Below, piece after piece: positions 9,795 to 19,131 of a stretch of 64,000 bases of DNA. The DNA lies in assembly GCF_030161235.1 (NCBI RefSeq), contig NZ_BSPW01000014.1, forward strand, positions 1 to 64,000, read 5' to 3'. The stretch comes from Vibrio zhanjiangensis. GTDB lineage: Bacteria > Pseudomonadota > Gammaproteobacteria > Enterobacterales > Vibrionaceae. The notes under the pieces are model-generated. The model saw only the letters and a program-made list of their open reading frames with translations. It was not told the origin of the DNA and searched no databases. Made by a program: the position numbers and the translations under genes. Numbering within the stretch: position 1 is the first letter of the stretch; every line of letters starts with the position of its first letter.

Positions 9795-12503
9795 ATGTGG
9801 ATTCCTTCTAAGCTAACCCGGCCGGGTCGTTTACACCATTCAATTATTCGTCCGCGAGTACTCGATTTACTGCAAAATGCACCTTGTTATAAATTGATAC
9901 TATTTCGCTCACCTGCGGGATACGGAAAAACAACCATGGCGTCACAATGGTTAGCGGATAAGCCCAATGTTGGCTGGTATAACATTGATGAGAGTGATAA
10001 CGACACTTTTCGATTTGTGAATTACTTGCTAAGAGCGCTAAACAAAACGACGCATAACGCATGCTCTACCTCACAAAAGTTAGCCGAAAAAAGACAATTT
10101 TCTTCCCTTGATTCACTGTTTAGCCAAATTTGTGCTGAACTCGTGCATTGCCATCATCAATGTTACCTTGTCCTTGATGATTATCACCTCATCTCAAACA
10201 ACGATATCCACGAGTCCCTGCGCTTTTTTATTAAACATATACCCGACAATCTCACTTTGGTTGTCACCAGCCGAGCGACTCCTCCCCTAGGTACGGCCAA
10301 CTTACGAGTACGCGATCTGATGATAGAAGTCGATCATGAATCTCTTGCTTTTGACTGTGAGGAAACCACTCGCTTTTTTAGCTCTAGAGTGTCAGGTAAA
10401 ATCGATAATACGACGGTGAGTCATTTACGTGATTATGTAGAGGGTTGGCCTTCCGCTTTGCAGCTTATCGCCTTACAAGCCCAGCACCAACACAAGAGCT
10501 TAGCCCAATCACTCGAGTCATACACGCAATTTAACCACAGTCACTTATGGGATTATTTGGTTGAAGAAGTGTTCGAACAACTCGACTCAGAGACCCGCCA
10601 ATTCTTATTGCAGTGCTCTGTTCTAGACCATTTTAATGATGTTTTAGCGTGTGAACTCACGCAGAGAAAAGATGCTTTAAATATTATTGAGTCTCTTAAT
10701 CGCTATGGTTTGTTTATACACCCTTTGGAAGGTGAGCAAAACTGGTTTCGTTTTCACAACTTATTTGCAGAGTTCCTGACTCATCAAAGGGCAGCTCTTA
10801 TCCCTCACCAAGAGGAAGATCTCCACCAAGCTGCCGCGCAAGCATGGTTAAAATTATCGTCTCCCCATCAAGCTCTCTATCACATTCAAAAAGCCAGTAA
10901 CTTGATACTCACAGCTGAAATAGTATGCCAATATGGCTGGGACATGTTTAATCGTGGTGAGCTTCAAACATTAGAAGATGCCATTGAGAGTCTAACTCCT
11001 GAGCTGCTATACAGTGAACCCAAGTTATTCATGCTTCAAGCTTGGCTAGCCCAAAGCCAGCATAGATATAATGATGTCGGTGATTTATTGTCTGTTGCCA
11101 AAGAAAAGATGGAAGCGTTTAATGTCTCATTAAGCACAAAACAGATGGGGGAGCTAAACGCATTACGAGCTCAGGTAGCCATAAACCAAAATGAGCCAGA
11201 AAAAGCGTTGGAGTTGGCGGAATTAGCCCTCGGACAACTCGACAGCAGCGTATATAGAAGTCGCATAGTCGCCACTTCCGTCATTGGTGAAGTGAATCAT
11301 GTTTTGGGGCACCTAAGCCGAGCCCTTCCTATGATGCAACAAACAGAAAAGTTAGCAAGGCAGTATCAGGTATACCATCAAGCTTTATGGGCCATGCTCC
11401 AACAAAGCGAAATACTTATTGCCCAAGGGTACGTACAAGCCGCATTCGAAGTACAAGAGAATGCGTTTAAGTTGGTAGAAGAGCACCAATTGCACCAAGT
11501 ACCGATGCATGAATTTCTTCTGCGTCTTCGCGCACAAGTATTTTGGTGCTGGAATCGACTTGATGAAGCTGAAGAGTGTTCCTACAAAGGCCTCACCGTG
11601 CTTGGGGATGCCAGCCAAAACAAACATCTTCATTGTTATTCTATGTTGGCTCGTATCTCAATTGCCCGAGGCGAGCTTGATAAGGCCAATAAGTTTATCG
11701 ATCATATCATTCACTTACTGCAACAATCTACCTACCACTTCGACTGGACTGCCAACGCTTCATTGTCACTCATTTTGTTCTGGCAAGCCCGAAATGACAA
11801 GGAGTCTATGCAGCACTGGTTACAAACAGCCTCTAGACCAGAGAAAGCCTGTAACCACTTTACCCAGCTTCAATGGAGAAACATTGCCCGCACCCAAATA
11901 AATTTGGGTCTGCTAGACGAAGCCGCCGATAGCTTGGACTTTTTACAGCAACAGGCAAATATAAATCATTTAGTCACTGACAAAAATCGCAATTTAATTA
12001 TTGAAACTGTCCTTGCCACCACTCAACACGATGAAGAAAAGGCAAAATTACTGCTGAAACAAGCTTTAGAACTCACCAACCAAACAGGGATTCTAGGCAA
12101 CTTTCTTGTTGAAGGGACACGTATTAGCTCTGTTTTAGATAAGCTGGTAAATAGCAATGAACTGAGCGAGCTCGTACGCCATCGAGCTTTGCAATTACTC
12201 AAGGAAATCTCCAATACTCAAAGAAGCCGATCGGTGCACTTTGACGAGGAGTTTGTTGATCAATTAATCCGCCATCCGAGTGTACCCGAACTAGTGCGTA
12301 CTAGCCCCTTGACTCAGCGAGAGTGGCAAGTGCTCGGCTTAATTTATTCAGGGTTTAGCAATGAACAGATTGCCCAAGATCTCGATGTTGCTGGGACAAC
12401 GATTAAAACCCATATTCGCAATCTTTATCAAAAACTTGCGATTACCAATCGTAAAGAAGCGGTCACAACAGCGGAAAACCTACTTCAACTAATGGGGCAA
12501 TAA
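9795..12503 (+). CDS. malT: maltose/maltodextrin regulon transcriptional activator
   Basis: ATP- and maltotriose-dependent activator of the LuxR/STAND class, 902 residues (E. coli MalT 901). Walker A is at residues 39-47 (SPAGYGKTT) and the Walker B-type YLVLDDYHL is near residue 125. A long helical repeat middle follows, and a C-terminal LuxR helix-turn-helix (about 835-900) includes [19 protein letters not shown] and [20 protein letters not shown] precedes the ATG. Divergent from malPQ, which it most likely activates; CRP-like sites upstream suggest catabolite control. An inverted repeat GAGGAGTT/AACTCCTC (12531-12538/12550-12557) follows the gene. Confidence 0.95.
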   Translation: MWIPSKLTRPGRLHHSIIRPRVLDLLQNAPCYKLILFRSPAGYGKTTMASQWLADKPNVGWYNIDESDNDTFRFVNYLLRALNKTTHNACSTSQKLAEKRQFSSLDSLFSQICAELVHCHHQCYLVLDDYHLISNNDIHESLRFFIKHIPDNLTLVVTSRATPPLGTANLRVRDLMIEVDHESLAFDCEETTRFFSSRVSGKIDNTTVSHLRDYVEGWPSALQLIALQAQHQHKSLAQSLESYTQFNHSHLWDYLVEEVFEQLDSETRQFLLQCSVLDHFNDVLACELTQRKDALNIIESLNRYGLFIHPLEGEQNWFRFHNLFAEFLTHQRAALIPHQEEDLHQAAAQAWLKLSSPHQALYHIQKASNLILTAEIVCQYGWDMFNRGELQTLEDAIESLTPELLYSEPKLFMLQAWLAQSQHRYNDVGDLLSVAKEKMEAFNVSLSTKQMGELNALRAQVAINQNEPEKALELAELALGQLDSSVYRSRIVATSVIGEVNHVLGHLSRALPMMQQTEKLARQYQVYHQALWAMLQQSEILIAQGYVQAAFEVQENAFKLVEEHQLHQVPMHEFLLRLRAQVFWCWNRLDEAEECSYKGLTVLGDASQNKHLHCYSMLARISIARGELDKANKFIDHIIHLLQQSTYHFDWTANASLSLILFWQARNDKESMQHWLQTASRPEKACNHFTQLQWRNIARTQINLGLLDEAADSLDFLQQQANINHLVTDKNRNLIIETVLATTQHDEEKAKLLLKQALELTNQTGILGNFLVEGTRISSVLDKLVNSNELSELVRHRALQLLKEISNTQRSRSVHFDEEFVDQLIRHPSVPELVRTSPLTQREWQVLGLIYSGFSNEQIAQDLDVAGTTIKTHIRNLYQKLAITNRKEAVTTAENLLQLMGQ

Positions 12504-12591
12504 ATCTTGAGTTGATTTTTTATGTCACGAGAGGAGTTCGGGGTAATCAAACTCCTCCAATCAGATAAGCTAAAATCAGCAGCTCTAAACA

Positions 12592-13485
12592 CTATTCATC
12601 CGAGGGAAAATCCGCCATTTGTTGTAATGAATATGCGGTAGTTGGATCGATATCACTGACCAGCTCTTCAACCTGTTCAATAGCCTCAATAGAAGAACTC
12701 GCTTTACGATAACTCAAGTAGATAGGCCTGTTCCAGTCATCGACACCATCCACTTTAAACAACTGCTCGCTAGCGATAAAAGGAGCAACAAGTGATGTAG
12801 GTAAGTAAGCACTTCCACCTTTCTCCAATATATAATCTAATGCGATACGTGCTGTTGACGTTCTCAGATAGGGGGCAGGAATCTTAGGATGCCGCTCTGC
12901 ATGTTCTGAGGCGAATTTGGTTCCCCAATCAACATACACATACTTATCCTCAAAAACCGTCTCTACACTGTGTACATGGGTAGAGACCAAGACCAAGACG
13001 ACATCAGCCACTCGTTTACAATACAACTCATCAGCCTTAATTTGATCGAAGGCAAAAGCCATATCTAACGTTCTTTCCTGCAAACTACGATTGAGAGACT
13101 CTCGACCCATGACTTCGGCAATAAAACCATAACCACTGAATGAATCGGTCACAACACTCAAACAATTTTGTAGGTACGCATCCCATACATTGGGCGTTCC
13201 CCCCATCGTTAATTGCAGCGCTTTGCCACTTTCAAGCGAGAGTTCTAACTTAGCCTGTTGAAGAGTTGCAACCATGACTTCAGCATAACTGACTAAACGT
13301 TCACCAGATGATGTCAGTTTGATATTGTTTCTATTTCGGATAAACAGTTGGGTATCAAAGTAGCTTTCTAACTGTTTGATACGAGCACTCACCGCCGCTT
13401 GAGTAATATAGAGGTTTTCAGCAGCACGCCCAAAGTGGCGAACATTCGCCAACTCTAAAAATGTCTTGAAGACTTTAACATCCAT
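12592..13485 (-). CDS. HdfR-like LysR-family transcriptional regulator
   Basis: 297-residue LysR regulator with an N-terminal winged helix-turn-helix (residues 1-60; FLELANVRHFGRAAENLY then ITQAAVSARIKQLE) and a type-2 periplasmic-binding-fold effector domain. The opening strongly resembles E. coli HdfR (RHFGRAAESLYLTQSAVS, FxRxRNNIxLTxxGE), a regulator of flhDC and other genes. As in E. coli, it is divergent from the DUF413 gene maoP, which supports orthology. GAGG sits 6 nt before the ATG. Confidence 0.75.
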   Translation of the reverse strand: MDVKVFKTFLELANVRHFGRAAENLYITQAAVSARIKQLESYFDTQLFIRNRNNIKLTSSGERLVSYAEVMVATLQQAKLELSLESGKALQLTMGGTPNVWDAYLQNCLSVVTDSFSGYGFIAEVMGRESLNRSLQERTLDMAFAFDQIKADELYCKRVADVVLVLVSTHVHSVETVFEDKYVYVDWGTKFASEHAERHPKIPAPYLRTSTARIALDYILEKGGSAYLPTSLVAPFIASEQLFKVDGVDDWNRPIYLSYRKASSSIEAIEQVEELVSDIDPTTAYSLQQMADFPSDE

Positions 13486-13666
13486 GAAAGACCTCGATTC
13501 TAACCAACATTAAGGGTTTCAACCTATTTTCTGATAAATAAACAGCATTATAACAATAATAAAAGTGTTTAATGGATACGATAAAAACGTTTTGTTTTTC
13601 TTTTGTTAAATTTACGCCTACTTTTCGAATTAGATCAACTAAGAAGGGTAACAGAGGCGACCTGAT

Positions 13667-14023
13667 ATGTCTGACACTTTATTTCGTCACGGCAAAAAAC
13701 GTTTTTTTGACAATGATAAATTCCCGCGTGGCTTCGCTAAATCTGGCGATTTTACGCTGGCCGAAGAAGAAATTCTAACTCTTTATGGTGACACCATGCA
13801 GGGTTTAGAAACTGGACTCATTGAGCCTGATAATGCCGAGGAAAAACACTTCATTAAAGTACTGGAGAACCCCTCAAAAGCGAAATCAAAGCTAGAACGA
13901 GTATGGTTAAAATACGTTCAGCTCGCTCGAGGAAGAAAGCGCTTCCACACATTGAATGGTCGAAGCAAGCCTGAAGCAATTGAAGACTATTCCAGCGACA
14001 GCACTTTAGTAGAAGAAGATTAA
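13667..14023 (+). CDS. maoP: DUF413 protein, MaoP (macrodomain Ori organisation protein)
   Basis: 118 residues matching the DUF413/YifE family: RFFDNDKFPRGFAKSGDFT near the N-terminus and ERVWLKYVQLARGRKRFHTL with an acidic EDY tail, closely parallel to E. coli MaoP. In E. coli, MaoP acts with the maoS site beside its own gene to shape the Ori macrodomain. The maoP-hdfR divergent arrangement is kept here, about 42 kb from the chromosome II origin. A GAGG ribosome site precedes the ATG and a perfect bidirectional terminator follows. Function on this chromosome is inferred. Confidence 0.75.
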   Translation: MSDTLFRHGKKRFFDNDKFPRGFAKSGDFTLAEEEILTLYGDTMQGLETGLIEPDNAEEKHFIKVLENPSKAKSKLERVWLKYVQLARGRKRFHTLNGRSKPEAIEDYSSDSTLVEED

Positions 14024-14028
14024 TCTGA

Positions 14029-14059
14029 AACAAAAAGCCCCGCCTAGGGGCTTTTTGTT
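14029..14059. terminator. bidirectional terminator between maoP and the DUF3081-like gene
   Basis: AACAAAAAGCCCC (14029-14041) and GGGGCTTTTTGTT (14047-14059) form a perfect 13-bp stem with a 5-nt loop, and U-runs occur on both strands. It serves the two convergent genes. Confidence 0.9.
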
Positions 14060-14309
14060 ATTTAGCCAGCATAGACACCTTTTTAAGGAAACTATCGCGC
14101 AAGTGTTCTTGGTCATAGTCAAGATGATAGGTATTGTGAAAGCCCACCTTAAGCTCTACACCATTTCCACGCAAATACACACTATAGCCGTCATAATCTG
14201 AAAAGGCTTCTACACCCTCGTACATTTTACCGTGCTCAGTAGGTGTACCTTTTGATATCACCGTCTCGTAGGCATGCAGTACTTTGGTCAGATCAAGTTC
14301 ATTTTTCAT
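14058..14309 (-). CDS. small conserved protein, probably DUF3081 family
   Basis: 83 residues, soluble. It opens with an MKNELDLTKVLHAYETV helix, then a GTPTEHGKMYEGVEAFSDYDGYSV strand region. This pattern I associate with the DUF3081 family of marine gammaproteobacteria, from memory. A strong AAGGAG lies 8 nt before the ATG. No function known. Its stop overlaps the shared terminator with maoP. Confidence 0.6.
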   Translation of the reverse strand: MKNELDLTKVLHAYETVISKGTPTEHGKMYEGVEAFSDYDGYSVYLRGNGVELKVGFHNTYHLDYDQEHLRDSFLKKVSMLAK

Positions 14310-14457
14310 CCAAAGATCTCCTTATTCTCTCCCGTTAAGTATGAGCGGCACTTTTTGATTTCGCCATTGCCATACCTTGAGCTAAATCAAAGCTAAGCAA
14401 AATTTCACCGCCCAAAAGGCTTGCTATTTCCGATAGATACCCACTTGCAATCGATAA

Positions 14458-15846
14458 CTATGTCCAAAACAACGTAGCAATGAGTGTGAGCAAAATAGTA
14501 CAGGCAATATTTAACACCAAGCCCACTCGCATCATTTCTGTCTGTTTGATATGACCAGATCCAAACACAATAGCATTCGGTGGCGTGGCCACTGGCAACA
14601 TAAACGCACATGATGCAGCAACCGCTATCAATACTGACAATACAACCGGCGACAAACCAAACGCTTGTGCCACACTGGCAAATATCGGGATAAGCAAAGC
14701 TGCACTTGCCGTATTGCTGGCAAATTCGGTAAGAAACACCACAAAAGCGGCAATAATTGCAACAATAAAGACAAGGCCAAAATCTGAGATCAATTCACTC
14801 AATCCGTTGGCAAGAAATACGCTCGTTCCCGTTGCTTTGAGCACGTTACTCAAACATATACCACCACCAAATAGGAGCAACACCCCCCAATCAGCGGTTT
14901 TCTCGATGTCTTTCCAATGAACAACCCGAGCAAAATTTACCGCGATAATGGCCCCCAAAGCGACAAGGGTATCAAACTTAGCATATCCACCAATAAACGC
15001 GTTGATTGGCTTACTAAAAATCCATAGACACACGGTTAATGAAAAGATTCCAAGCGTCACCATTTTGCCTTTATCCCAAGTAACAGGCGCATGATTCAAT
15101 TCAAACCGACCGGATAGATTAGGCTTTAACACCAAAAACAGCACCGCAATAGCAACGGGCAGAAGTACTATTGCGGTAGGCAAGCCATAGCTCATCCAGT
15201 CGGTAAAACTTAGCCCCACCTCTGCTGCTGCAATGGCGTTGGGTGGGCTACCGACAAGCGTCGCTATACCACCAATACTGGCACTGTATGCGGTACCAAG
15301 TAGAACAAAAACATAAGTTTTGTGGCCACTTTCAGAATTGACTTTACTGAGAACACCGAGAACCAGTGGTAACATCATTGCTGTTGTTGCTGTGTTACTA
15401 ATCCACATGGATAGGCCCGCAGTCACACCAAAAAGCATAAAGACAGCAATACTCAACTTTCCTTTAGCAACCAGCAACACTTTGTCTGCAATAACTTTGT
15501 CTAACCCTTGGCGATGCATAGCCGCAGCAAGGGCAAAGCCACCTAAAAACAAAAAAATTATCGAGTTGGCAAAGTTATTAAGTGCGGTTTGCGTATCAAA
15601 AATGCCAAACAAAACGGCCATCACGGGAACGAGAATCGCTGTAACAGTGACATGCAAGGCTTCTGTAAGCCAAAGAATGGCAATAAAGGCGAGCATACTT
15701 AAACCCAGTACCACTTTTGGGTCGAATGGCAAGGTGAAATATAAGACTGCAAATAGGGCAATATCAGCAAGTACAATTAGACTGTTGCGATTAAACAGCC
15801 ACTCGCTTGTATTGGTAGGCAAAGGGACGTTATCGTTTCGATTCAT
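14458..15846 (-). CDS. sodium-coupled dicarboxylate transporter, VcINDY/DASS (SLC13) family
   Basis: 462 residues, identical in length to VcINDY (VCA0025), the structurally known Na+/succinate transporter. The first sodium/substrate SNT motif falls exactly at Ser150-Asn151-Thr152 ([12 protein letters not shown]), and the second is in [12 protein letters not shown] near residue 377. Conserved GSPPNA and TPPNAI loops are present. Multiple membrane helices; elevator-type importer of C4-dicarboxylates in the inner membrane. AGGA precedes the ATG. Monocistronic by spacing. Confidence 0.9.
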   Translation of the reverse strand: MNRNDNVPLPTNTSEWLFNRNSLIVLADIALFAVLYFTLPFDPKVVLGLSMLAFIAILWLTEALHVTVTAILVPVMAVLFGIFDTQTALNNFANSIIFLFLGGFALAAAMHRQGLDKVIADKVLLVAKGKLSIAVFMLFGVTAGLSMWISNTATTAMMLPLVLGVLSKVNSESGHKTYVFVLLGTAYSASIGGIATLVGSPPNAIAAAEVGLSFTDWMSYGLPTAIVLLPVAIAVLFLVLKPNLSGRFELNHAPVTWDKGKMVTLGIFSLTVCLWIFSKPINAFIGGYAKFDTLVALGAIIAVNFARVVHWKDIEKTADWGVLLLFGGGICLSNVLKATGTSVFLANGLSELISDFGLVFIVAIIAAFVVFLTEFASNTASAALLIPIFASVAQAFGLSPVVLSVLIAVAASCAFMLPVATPPNAIVFGSGHIKQTEMMRVGLVLNIACTILLTLIATLFWT

Positions 15847-16017
15847 TATAATATTTCCTCATCAAGGCCTAACGGCTTCTTTGATGATCCCACAGAAATT
15901 GTGTGAAATAGTTTTTTTGTTAGAAAAACGTTAAGCTCCTCAAGACTTAACATGATGATGTCAAGCGCACAACAATCGAAACCGGAAATCGGCTATCAGA
16001 GAAAACTCAACTTCGCT

Positions 16018-16413
16018 CTATGTTAGTGACCAGAATTTGTCATATGGTAGGTAGAACATGTTCAAAGCCATCAGTAACACCATGGATAAAAAGGTTAACT
16101 TCATGCCTTTTACTCGCCCTTTCAAACTCTCTGCCAAAATAGCCTTAGCGTGTATCAATCGACCCATCACAAACAACATGGCAACGGCGTGAATCATCCA
16201 CGGACTCGCCCCATTATACTCAACCAACATTAATAGAATGAGTGTGATCGGAACATAATCCACCGCGTTACTATGGGCGCTGCGTGCCACTTGAAGCGCA
16301 CTGACCCCACCATCTGCATAAGCAACTTTCGCGCTACGACGCTGCTTAATGACCTGAAAAGCAAGCCAGATCATTAACCCAGCTAATATCGAAGCATAAA
16401 AGGCTGAAATCAT
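16018..16413 (-). CDS. MAPEG-family membrane protein
   Basis: 131 residues with four predicted membrane helices. The family signature RSAHSNAVDYVPITLILL is in helix 2 and a GRLIHAKA segment in helix 3 (MAPEG: membrane-associated proteins in eicosanoid and glutathione metabolism; bacterial YecN-like members). Likely an inner-membrane glutathione-related enzyme; substrate unknown. GGGAG precedes the ATG. It follows the ArsR gene by 42 bp and is probably regulated by it. Confidence 0.8.
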   Translation of the reverse strand: MISAFYASILAGLMIWLAFQVIKQRRSAKVAYADGGVSALQVARSAHSNAVDYVPITLILLMLVEYNGASPWMIHAVAMLFVMGRLIHAKAILAESLKGRVKGMKLTFLSMVLLMALNMFYLPYDKFWSLT

Positions 16414-16455
16414 GTGGTTCTCCCAAGTAAATTATCCTAAGCGAAAAAGGGTTCG

Positions 16456-16749
16456 TTAACACGACTCATTAACACAGCACTCAGCCTGAAGAAAACAAAT
16501 CACCTCAGAAAGATTTTGATATTCTGCCACGCAATACAGTATTCGCCCTTCTCGGCGCTGAGTGATGAGATTTGCCGACGCCAAGCTCGAAATATGATGA
16601 GATAAAGTCGAACCTGGGATATCCAACTTGTCTTGGATCGAGCCTACAGACACCCCTTTCATTCCCGCTTTTACAACACACTTGTAAATAGACAACCGGG
16701 TGGGATGACCAAGCTCTTTCAACGCCTTGGCAACTTCCTCAAGTTTCAT
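16456..16749 (-). CDS. ArsR/SmtB-family winged-helix repressor
   Basis: 97 residues. An ArsR-type winged helix spans most of the protein (LGHPTRLSIYKCVV, then SVGSIQDKLDIPGSTLSHHISSL as recognition helix, then GRILYC wing). A cysteine-rich end (ECCVNESC) could bind a metal or sense oxidants. AGGAG lies 6 nt before the ATG. First gene of a two-gene unit with the MAPEG protein, so an organic or oxidative stress signal is possible; this is inference. Confidence 0.8.
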   Translation of the reverse strand: MKLEEVAKALKELGHPTRLSIYKCVVKAGMKGVSVGSIQDKLDIPGSTLSHHISSLASANLITQRREGRILYCVAEYQNLSEVICFLQAECCVNESC

Positions 16750-16935
16750 TCATCGCTCCTAAATAAAAGCATTTCCAAAACAATCGAAGTATAAACCGAT
16801 TTCAATTGGCACAGCCAGATTATTCACTTACTCGATGCATTTGATTCGCTCTACTGCGCAAAGAAGGCATAAGAGCCTGTTCAGTACCTTCACTTTTGAT
16901 ATAGTAAGCAACAAGCAATCTAAAGGAGAAAAAAC

Positions 16936-17067
16936 GTGAGAATTGCATTTATCGCTCTAATTGTGTTCATGGCTGGCTGCTCAAATACGTGGCAGGGAGT
17001 AAAAGACGACTCATCCAAAGTATGGGAAGATACCAAGCAAGCAATCCATGAAGCGACAGAAGAGTGA
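16936..17067 (+). CDS. entericidin-like small lipoprotein
   Basis: A 43-residue ORF with a GTG start and AGGAG 7 nt upstream. It has a hydrophobic signal sequence ending in a lipobox (MAGC, Cys15), then TWQGVKDDSSKVWEDTKQAI, the amphipathic helix typical of EcnA/EcnB entericidins. Expected in the cell envelope after lipid modification. Too short for usual ORF cut-offs. Entericidin B is a stress-linked bacteriolytic lipoprotein in E. coli; activity here is unknown. Confidence 0.75.
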   Translation: MRIAFIALIVFMAGCSNTWQGVKDDSSKVWEDTKQAIHEATEE

Positions 17068-17163
17068 TCTCTGCCCCAGCTCCTGCCCGCACCGGGATTA
17101 GCCGTAATTTTTAGAATGGTAGCGTGTTGGGCTGATTGGCTAATCGATATATGTTGGCAACAT

Positions 17164-17538
17164 ATGATGACAATGACAATGACAATGACAATGACAATGA
17201 AGTATATCGTAATCACTGGGCATAAATCGAACTACCCCAACCCAATAGAATTTCACATCGGCGATAAAGTTACCATAGGAGAGATGGATACAGAATTTGA
17301 AGGGTGGATACGAACTACAACAAGCAATGGTAATGTGGGTTGGGCTCCGATCCAATATATCGATTTCGATGTAAGCTCTGCTGTCGGTACCGCAAATCAA
17401 GACTACAGTGCTCGAGAATTAGATACTGTTGTGGGTGAGCGAGTGATATTGATATGTGAATTGAACGAATGGTGCTTGGTCAGAAACCAAGACGGGCTCG
17501 TAGGCTGGGTACCTGCCCAAACACTCGCTACTGTTTGA
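17164..17538 (+). CDS. tandem SH3-like domain protein with repeat-coded start
   Basis: About 114 residues after the most likely core start (ATG 17197, MKYIVITGHKSNYP), with up to 11 extra residues (M(MT)5) if translation begins at 17164. The body has two bacterial SH3/variant-SH3 units: one ending GNVGWAPIQYIDF, one ending DGLVGWVPAQTLATV. No signal peptide, so cytoplasmic. The 5' end is five ATGACA hexamers (17167-17196), each carrying an in-frame ATG; no ribosome site is clear. Function unknown. Confidence 0.65.
   Translation: MMTMTMTMTMTMKYIVITGHKSNYPNPIEFHIGDKVTIGEMDTEFEGWIRTTTSNGNVGWAPIQYIDFDVSSAVGTANQDYSARELDTVVGERVILICELNEWCLVRNQDGLVGWVPAQTLATV
17167..17196 (+). repeat. (ATGACA)5 in-frame microsatellite at a gene start
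   Basis: Five perfect ATGACA units encode Met-Thr repeats at the N-terminus of the SH3 protein. Copy-number change would alter the number of possible start codons and the leader length without shifting frame. Confidence 0.9.
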
Positions 17539-17622
17539 GAGAATGAAGGCCAAAAGCGTTATTCCCTCTGGCTTAATGAGAAGCTGCGTAAAGCACAGCG
17601 AAAATAGATAACCTCTAGGCCC

Positions 17623-18213
17623 TCATGCACTATGCTCGACTAAATCACCCTTCGTATCTAATTGCTGCTGACATGATAATAGAACGTCTTTAGCTAACTC
17701 ATCGTCGTTTAAAGCCCTAGATACAGCCAATCCTCCAATCATCATTATTGCTGATTGTATGGCTTTTCTGTGGCTAACTGCACCGTTGCCTTGCTTTTGA
17801 ATTTGCATTACAAACTTTTGAAAAATTTGAGTGTAAGTGTCTCTTATTTTTTCGTCCTGATGGGCTATGTCTGTTACCAAGTAGGCTAGTGGGCAATAGG
17901 CATGCTTTCCTTCTCTATGCTCGACACTCAGGTATTGCTCGACTTGTTCAAGTAGCTCGCCATCACCCTTACAATGAAGCAATAACTGGTTACGACTATG
18001 CTGCGCAGCTTTTAAAAGCGCGTCACAATAGAGGTCTGACTTACTAGAAAAGTACTTATAAAATACCCCTCGAGTTAAGCCTGCATCAGACATGATTTCG
18101 TCGATGCCCACTCCGTCATAACCTCTATGGGTAAATAATTTAGCAGCACTTGATAGGATTTTTTCTCGTGTATCAAGCGTATGTTGCGGCTTCCAAGGCA
18201 TTGCTAATCTCAT
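17623..18213 (-). CDS. TetR-family transcriptional regulator
   Basis: 196 residues. The N-terminal TetR helix-turn-helix is at about 15-60 (REKILSSAAKLFTHRGYDGV, DEIMSDAGLTRGVFYKYF), with a C-terminal ligand domain of the YcdC/AcrR_C type containing YCPLAYLVTDIA. The start could be 18213 or the ATG four codons later; neither has a strong ribosome site. Divergent from the GST gene across a perfect 26-bp palindrome, so it probably represses that gene and itself. Confidence 0.85.
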   Translation of the reverse strand: MRLAMPWKPQHTLDTREKILSSAAKLFTHRGYDGVGIDEIMSDAGLTRGVFYKYFSSKSDLYCDALLKAAQHSRNQLLLHCKGDGELLEQVEQYLSVEHREGKHAYCPLAYLVTDIAHQDEKIRDTYTQIFQKFVMQIQKQGNGAVSHRKAIQSAIMMIGGLAVSRALNDDELAKDVLLSCQQQLDTKGDLVEHSA

Positions 18214-18247
18214 TCAAAGTGAAAGGAACGGAAGTGTCATTCTAATA

Positions 18248-18273
18248 CAAAATATGTTCTTGAACATATTTTG
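18248..18273. promoter_or_regulatory. perfect 26-bp palindromic operator between tetR and GST genes
   Basis: Arms CAAAATATGTTC (18248-18259) and GAACATATTTTG (18262-18273) are perfectly complementary with a TT spacer. Position and symmetry fit a TetR-family dimer operator controlling both divergent genes. Confidence 0.75.
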
Positions 18274-18322
18274 TGGGAAATTAACATGATTTCATAACAA
18301 AAAACTATGGAGTTACAGTAAG

Positions 18323-18976
18323 TTGTCAGGTGTTTACATTATTGGTGCGCAATACAGTACTTTTGTTCGTGCCGTTGCTTTGTGTTGTGAAGAAAAAGGA
18401 ATTAACTACGGTCTTGGCTTCGATTTTCCAGATCATACTCTAGAGTATAAAGGCGTCACTCATTACAGGCTACACCCTTTCGGTAAGGTCCCAATTCTAA
18501 TACATGGCGAACGGACAATTTTTGAATCTACCACTATCTGCCGCTATTTGGATAGTGAATTCTCAGGCAAGAAGCTCCAACCCAGCCACCACTTCGAACG
18601 TGCCCAAGTGGACCAATGGTGTGCAGCCATCTCTACCTATATTGATAAGGCTCTGATAAGGGATTATTTACTAGAATTTAGTTTTCCAAAGGGCAGAGAT
18701 GGAGACATTCGCTGGGACAAACTTGAACAGTCCAAACCTAAAGTTGAAGAAACTTTCAGCATCTTGAATCAACAATTGGGCAATAACACTTTTATATGTG
18801 GTGACCGATACAGCATAGCAGATGCTCTGCTAACACCTATTCTAGATTATTTAGAAAAACTCTCAGATGCTAAAGCGCTTTTTATTCTATACCCGAAACT
18901 TGAGAGCTACTTATTAAGGATGCGCTGTCGAAAAAGTGGCCAAAAAGTTTTAATTGCAGCAGAGATAAGTAGTTAA
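18323..18976 (+). CDS. glutathione S-transferase family protein
   Basis: 217 residues. N-terminal thioredoxin fold (1-80) with YSTFVRAVALCCEEKG, the cis-proline segment GKVPILIHG and the glutathione-binding E-S motif (FESTTICRYL). C-terminal helical domain with DRYSIADALLTPILDYL, the conserved N-capping box. The start is TTG (18323) with TGGAG 11 nt upstream. Presumably detoxifies electrophiles under control of the divergent TetR regulator. Substrate unknown. Confidence 0.85.
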   Translation: MSGVYIIGAQYSTFVRAVALCCEEKGINYGLGFDFPDHTLEYKGVTHYRLHPFGKVPILIHGERTIFESTTICRYLDSEFSGKKLQPSHHFERAQVDQWCAAISTYIDKALIRDYLLEFSFPKGRDGDIRWDKLEQSKPKVEETFSILNQQLGNNTFICGDRYSIADALLTPILDYLEKLSDAKALFILYPKLESYLLRMRCRKSGQKVLIAAEISS

Positions 18977-18978
18977 AC

Positions 18979-19011
18979 ATAGGGCACTATAGCGCATAAG
19001 TGGCCCTTTCC
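18979..19011 (+). terminator. probable terminator after the GST gene
   Basis: AGGGCACT and AGTGGCCCT pair with one bulge around ATAGCGCATA, then TTTCC. Imperfect stem and weak T-run. Confidence 0.4.
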
Positions 19012-19131
19012 AATTTTCCCAATAGTCTTGCTTAGAATTCCAGCACTAATAGACACCCAATTTAAACTGTGCATATATACACTATTAACGTAAAATGATT
19101 GAACGTAATTGAATGTCTAGGGGCAGTTTAA

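Noticed and set aside
12531..12557. GAGGAGTT/AACTCCTC inverted repeat as a malT terminator
   Set aside because: No T-run on either strand; it may be a site of another kind, so not listed as a terminator.
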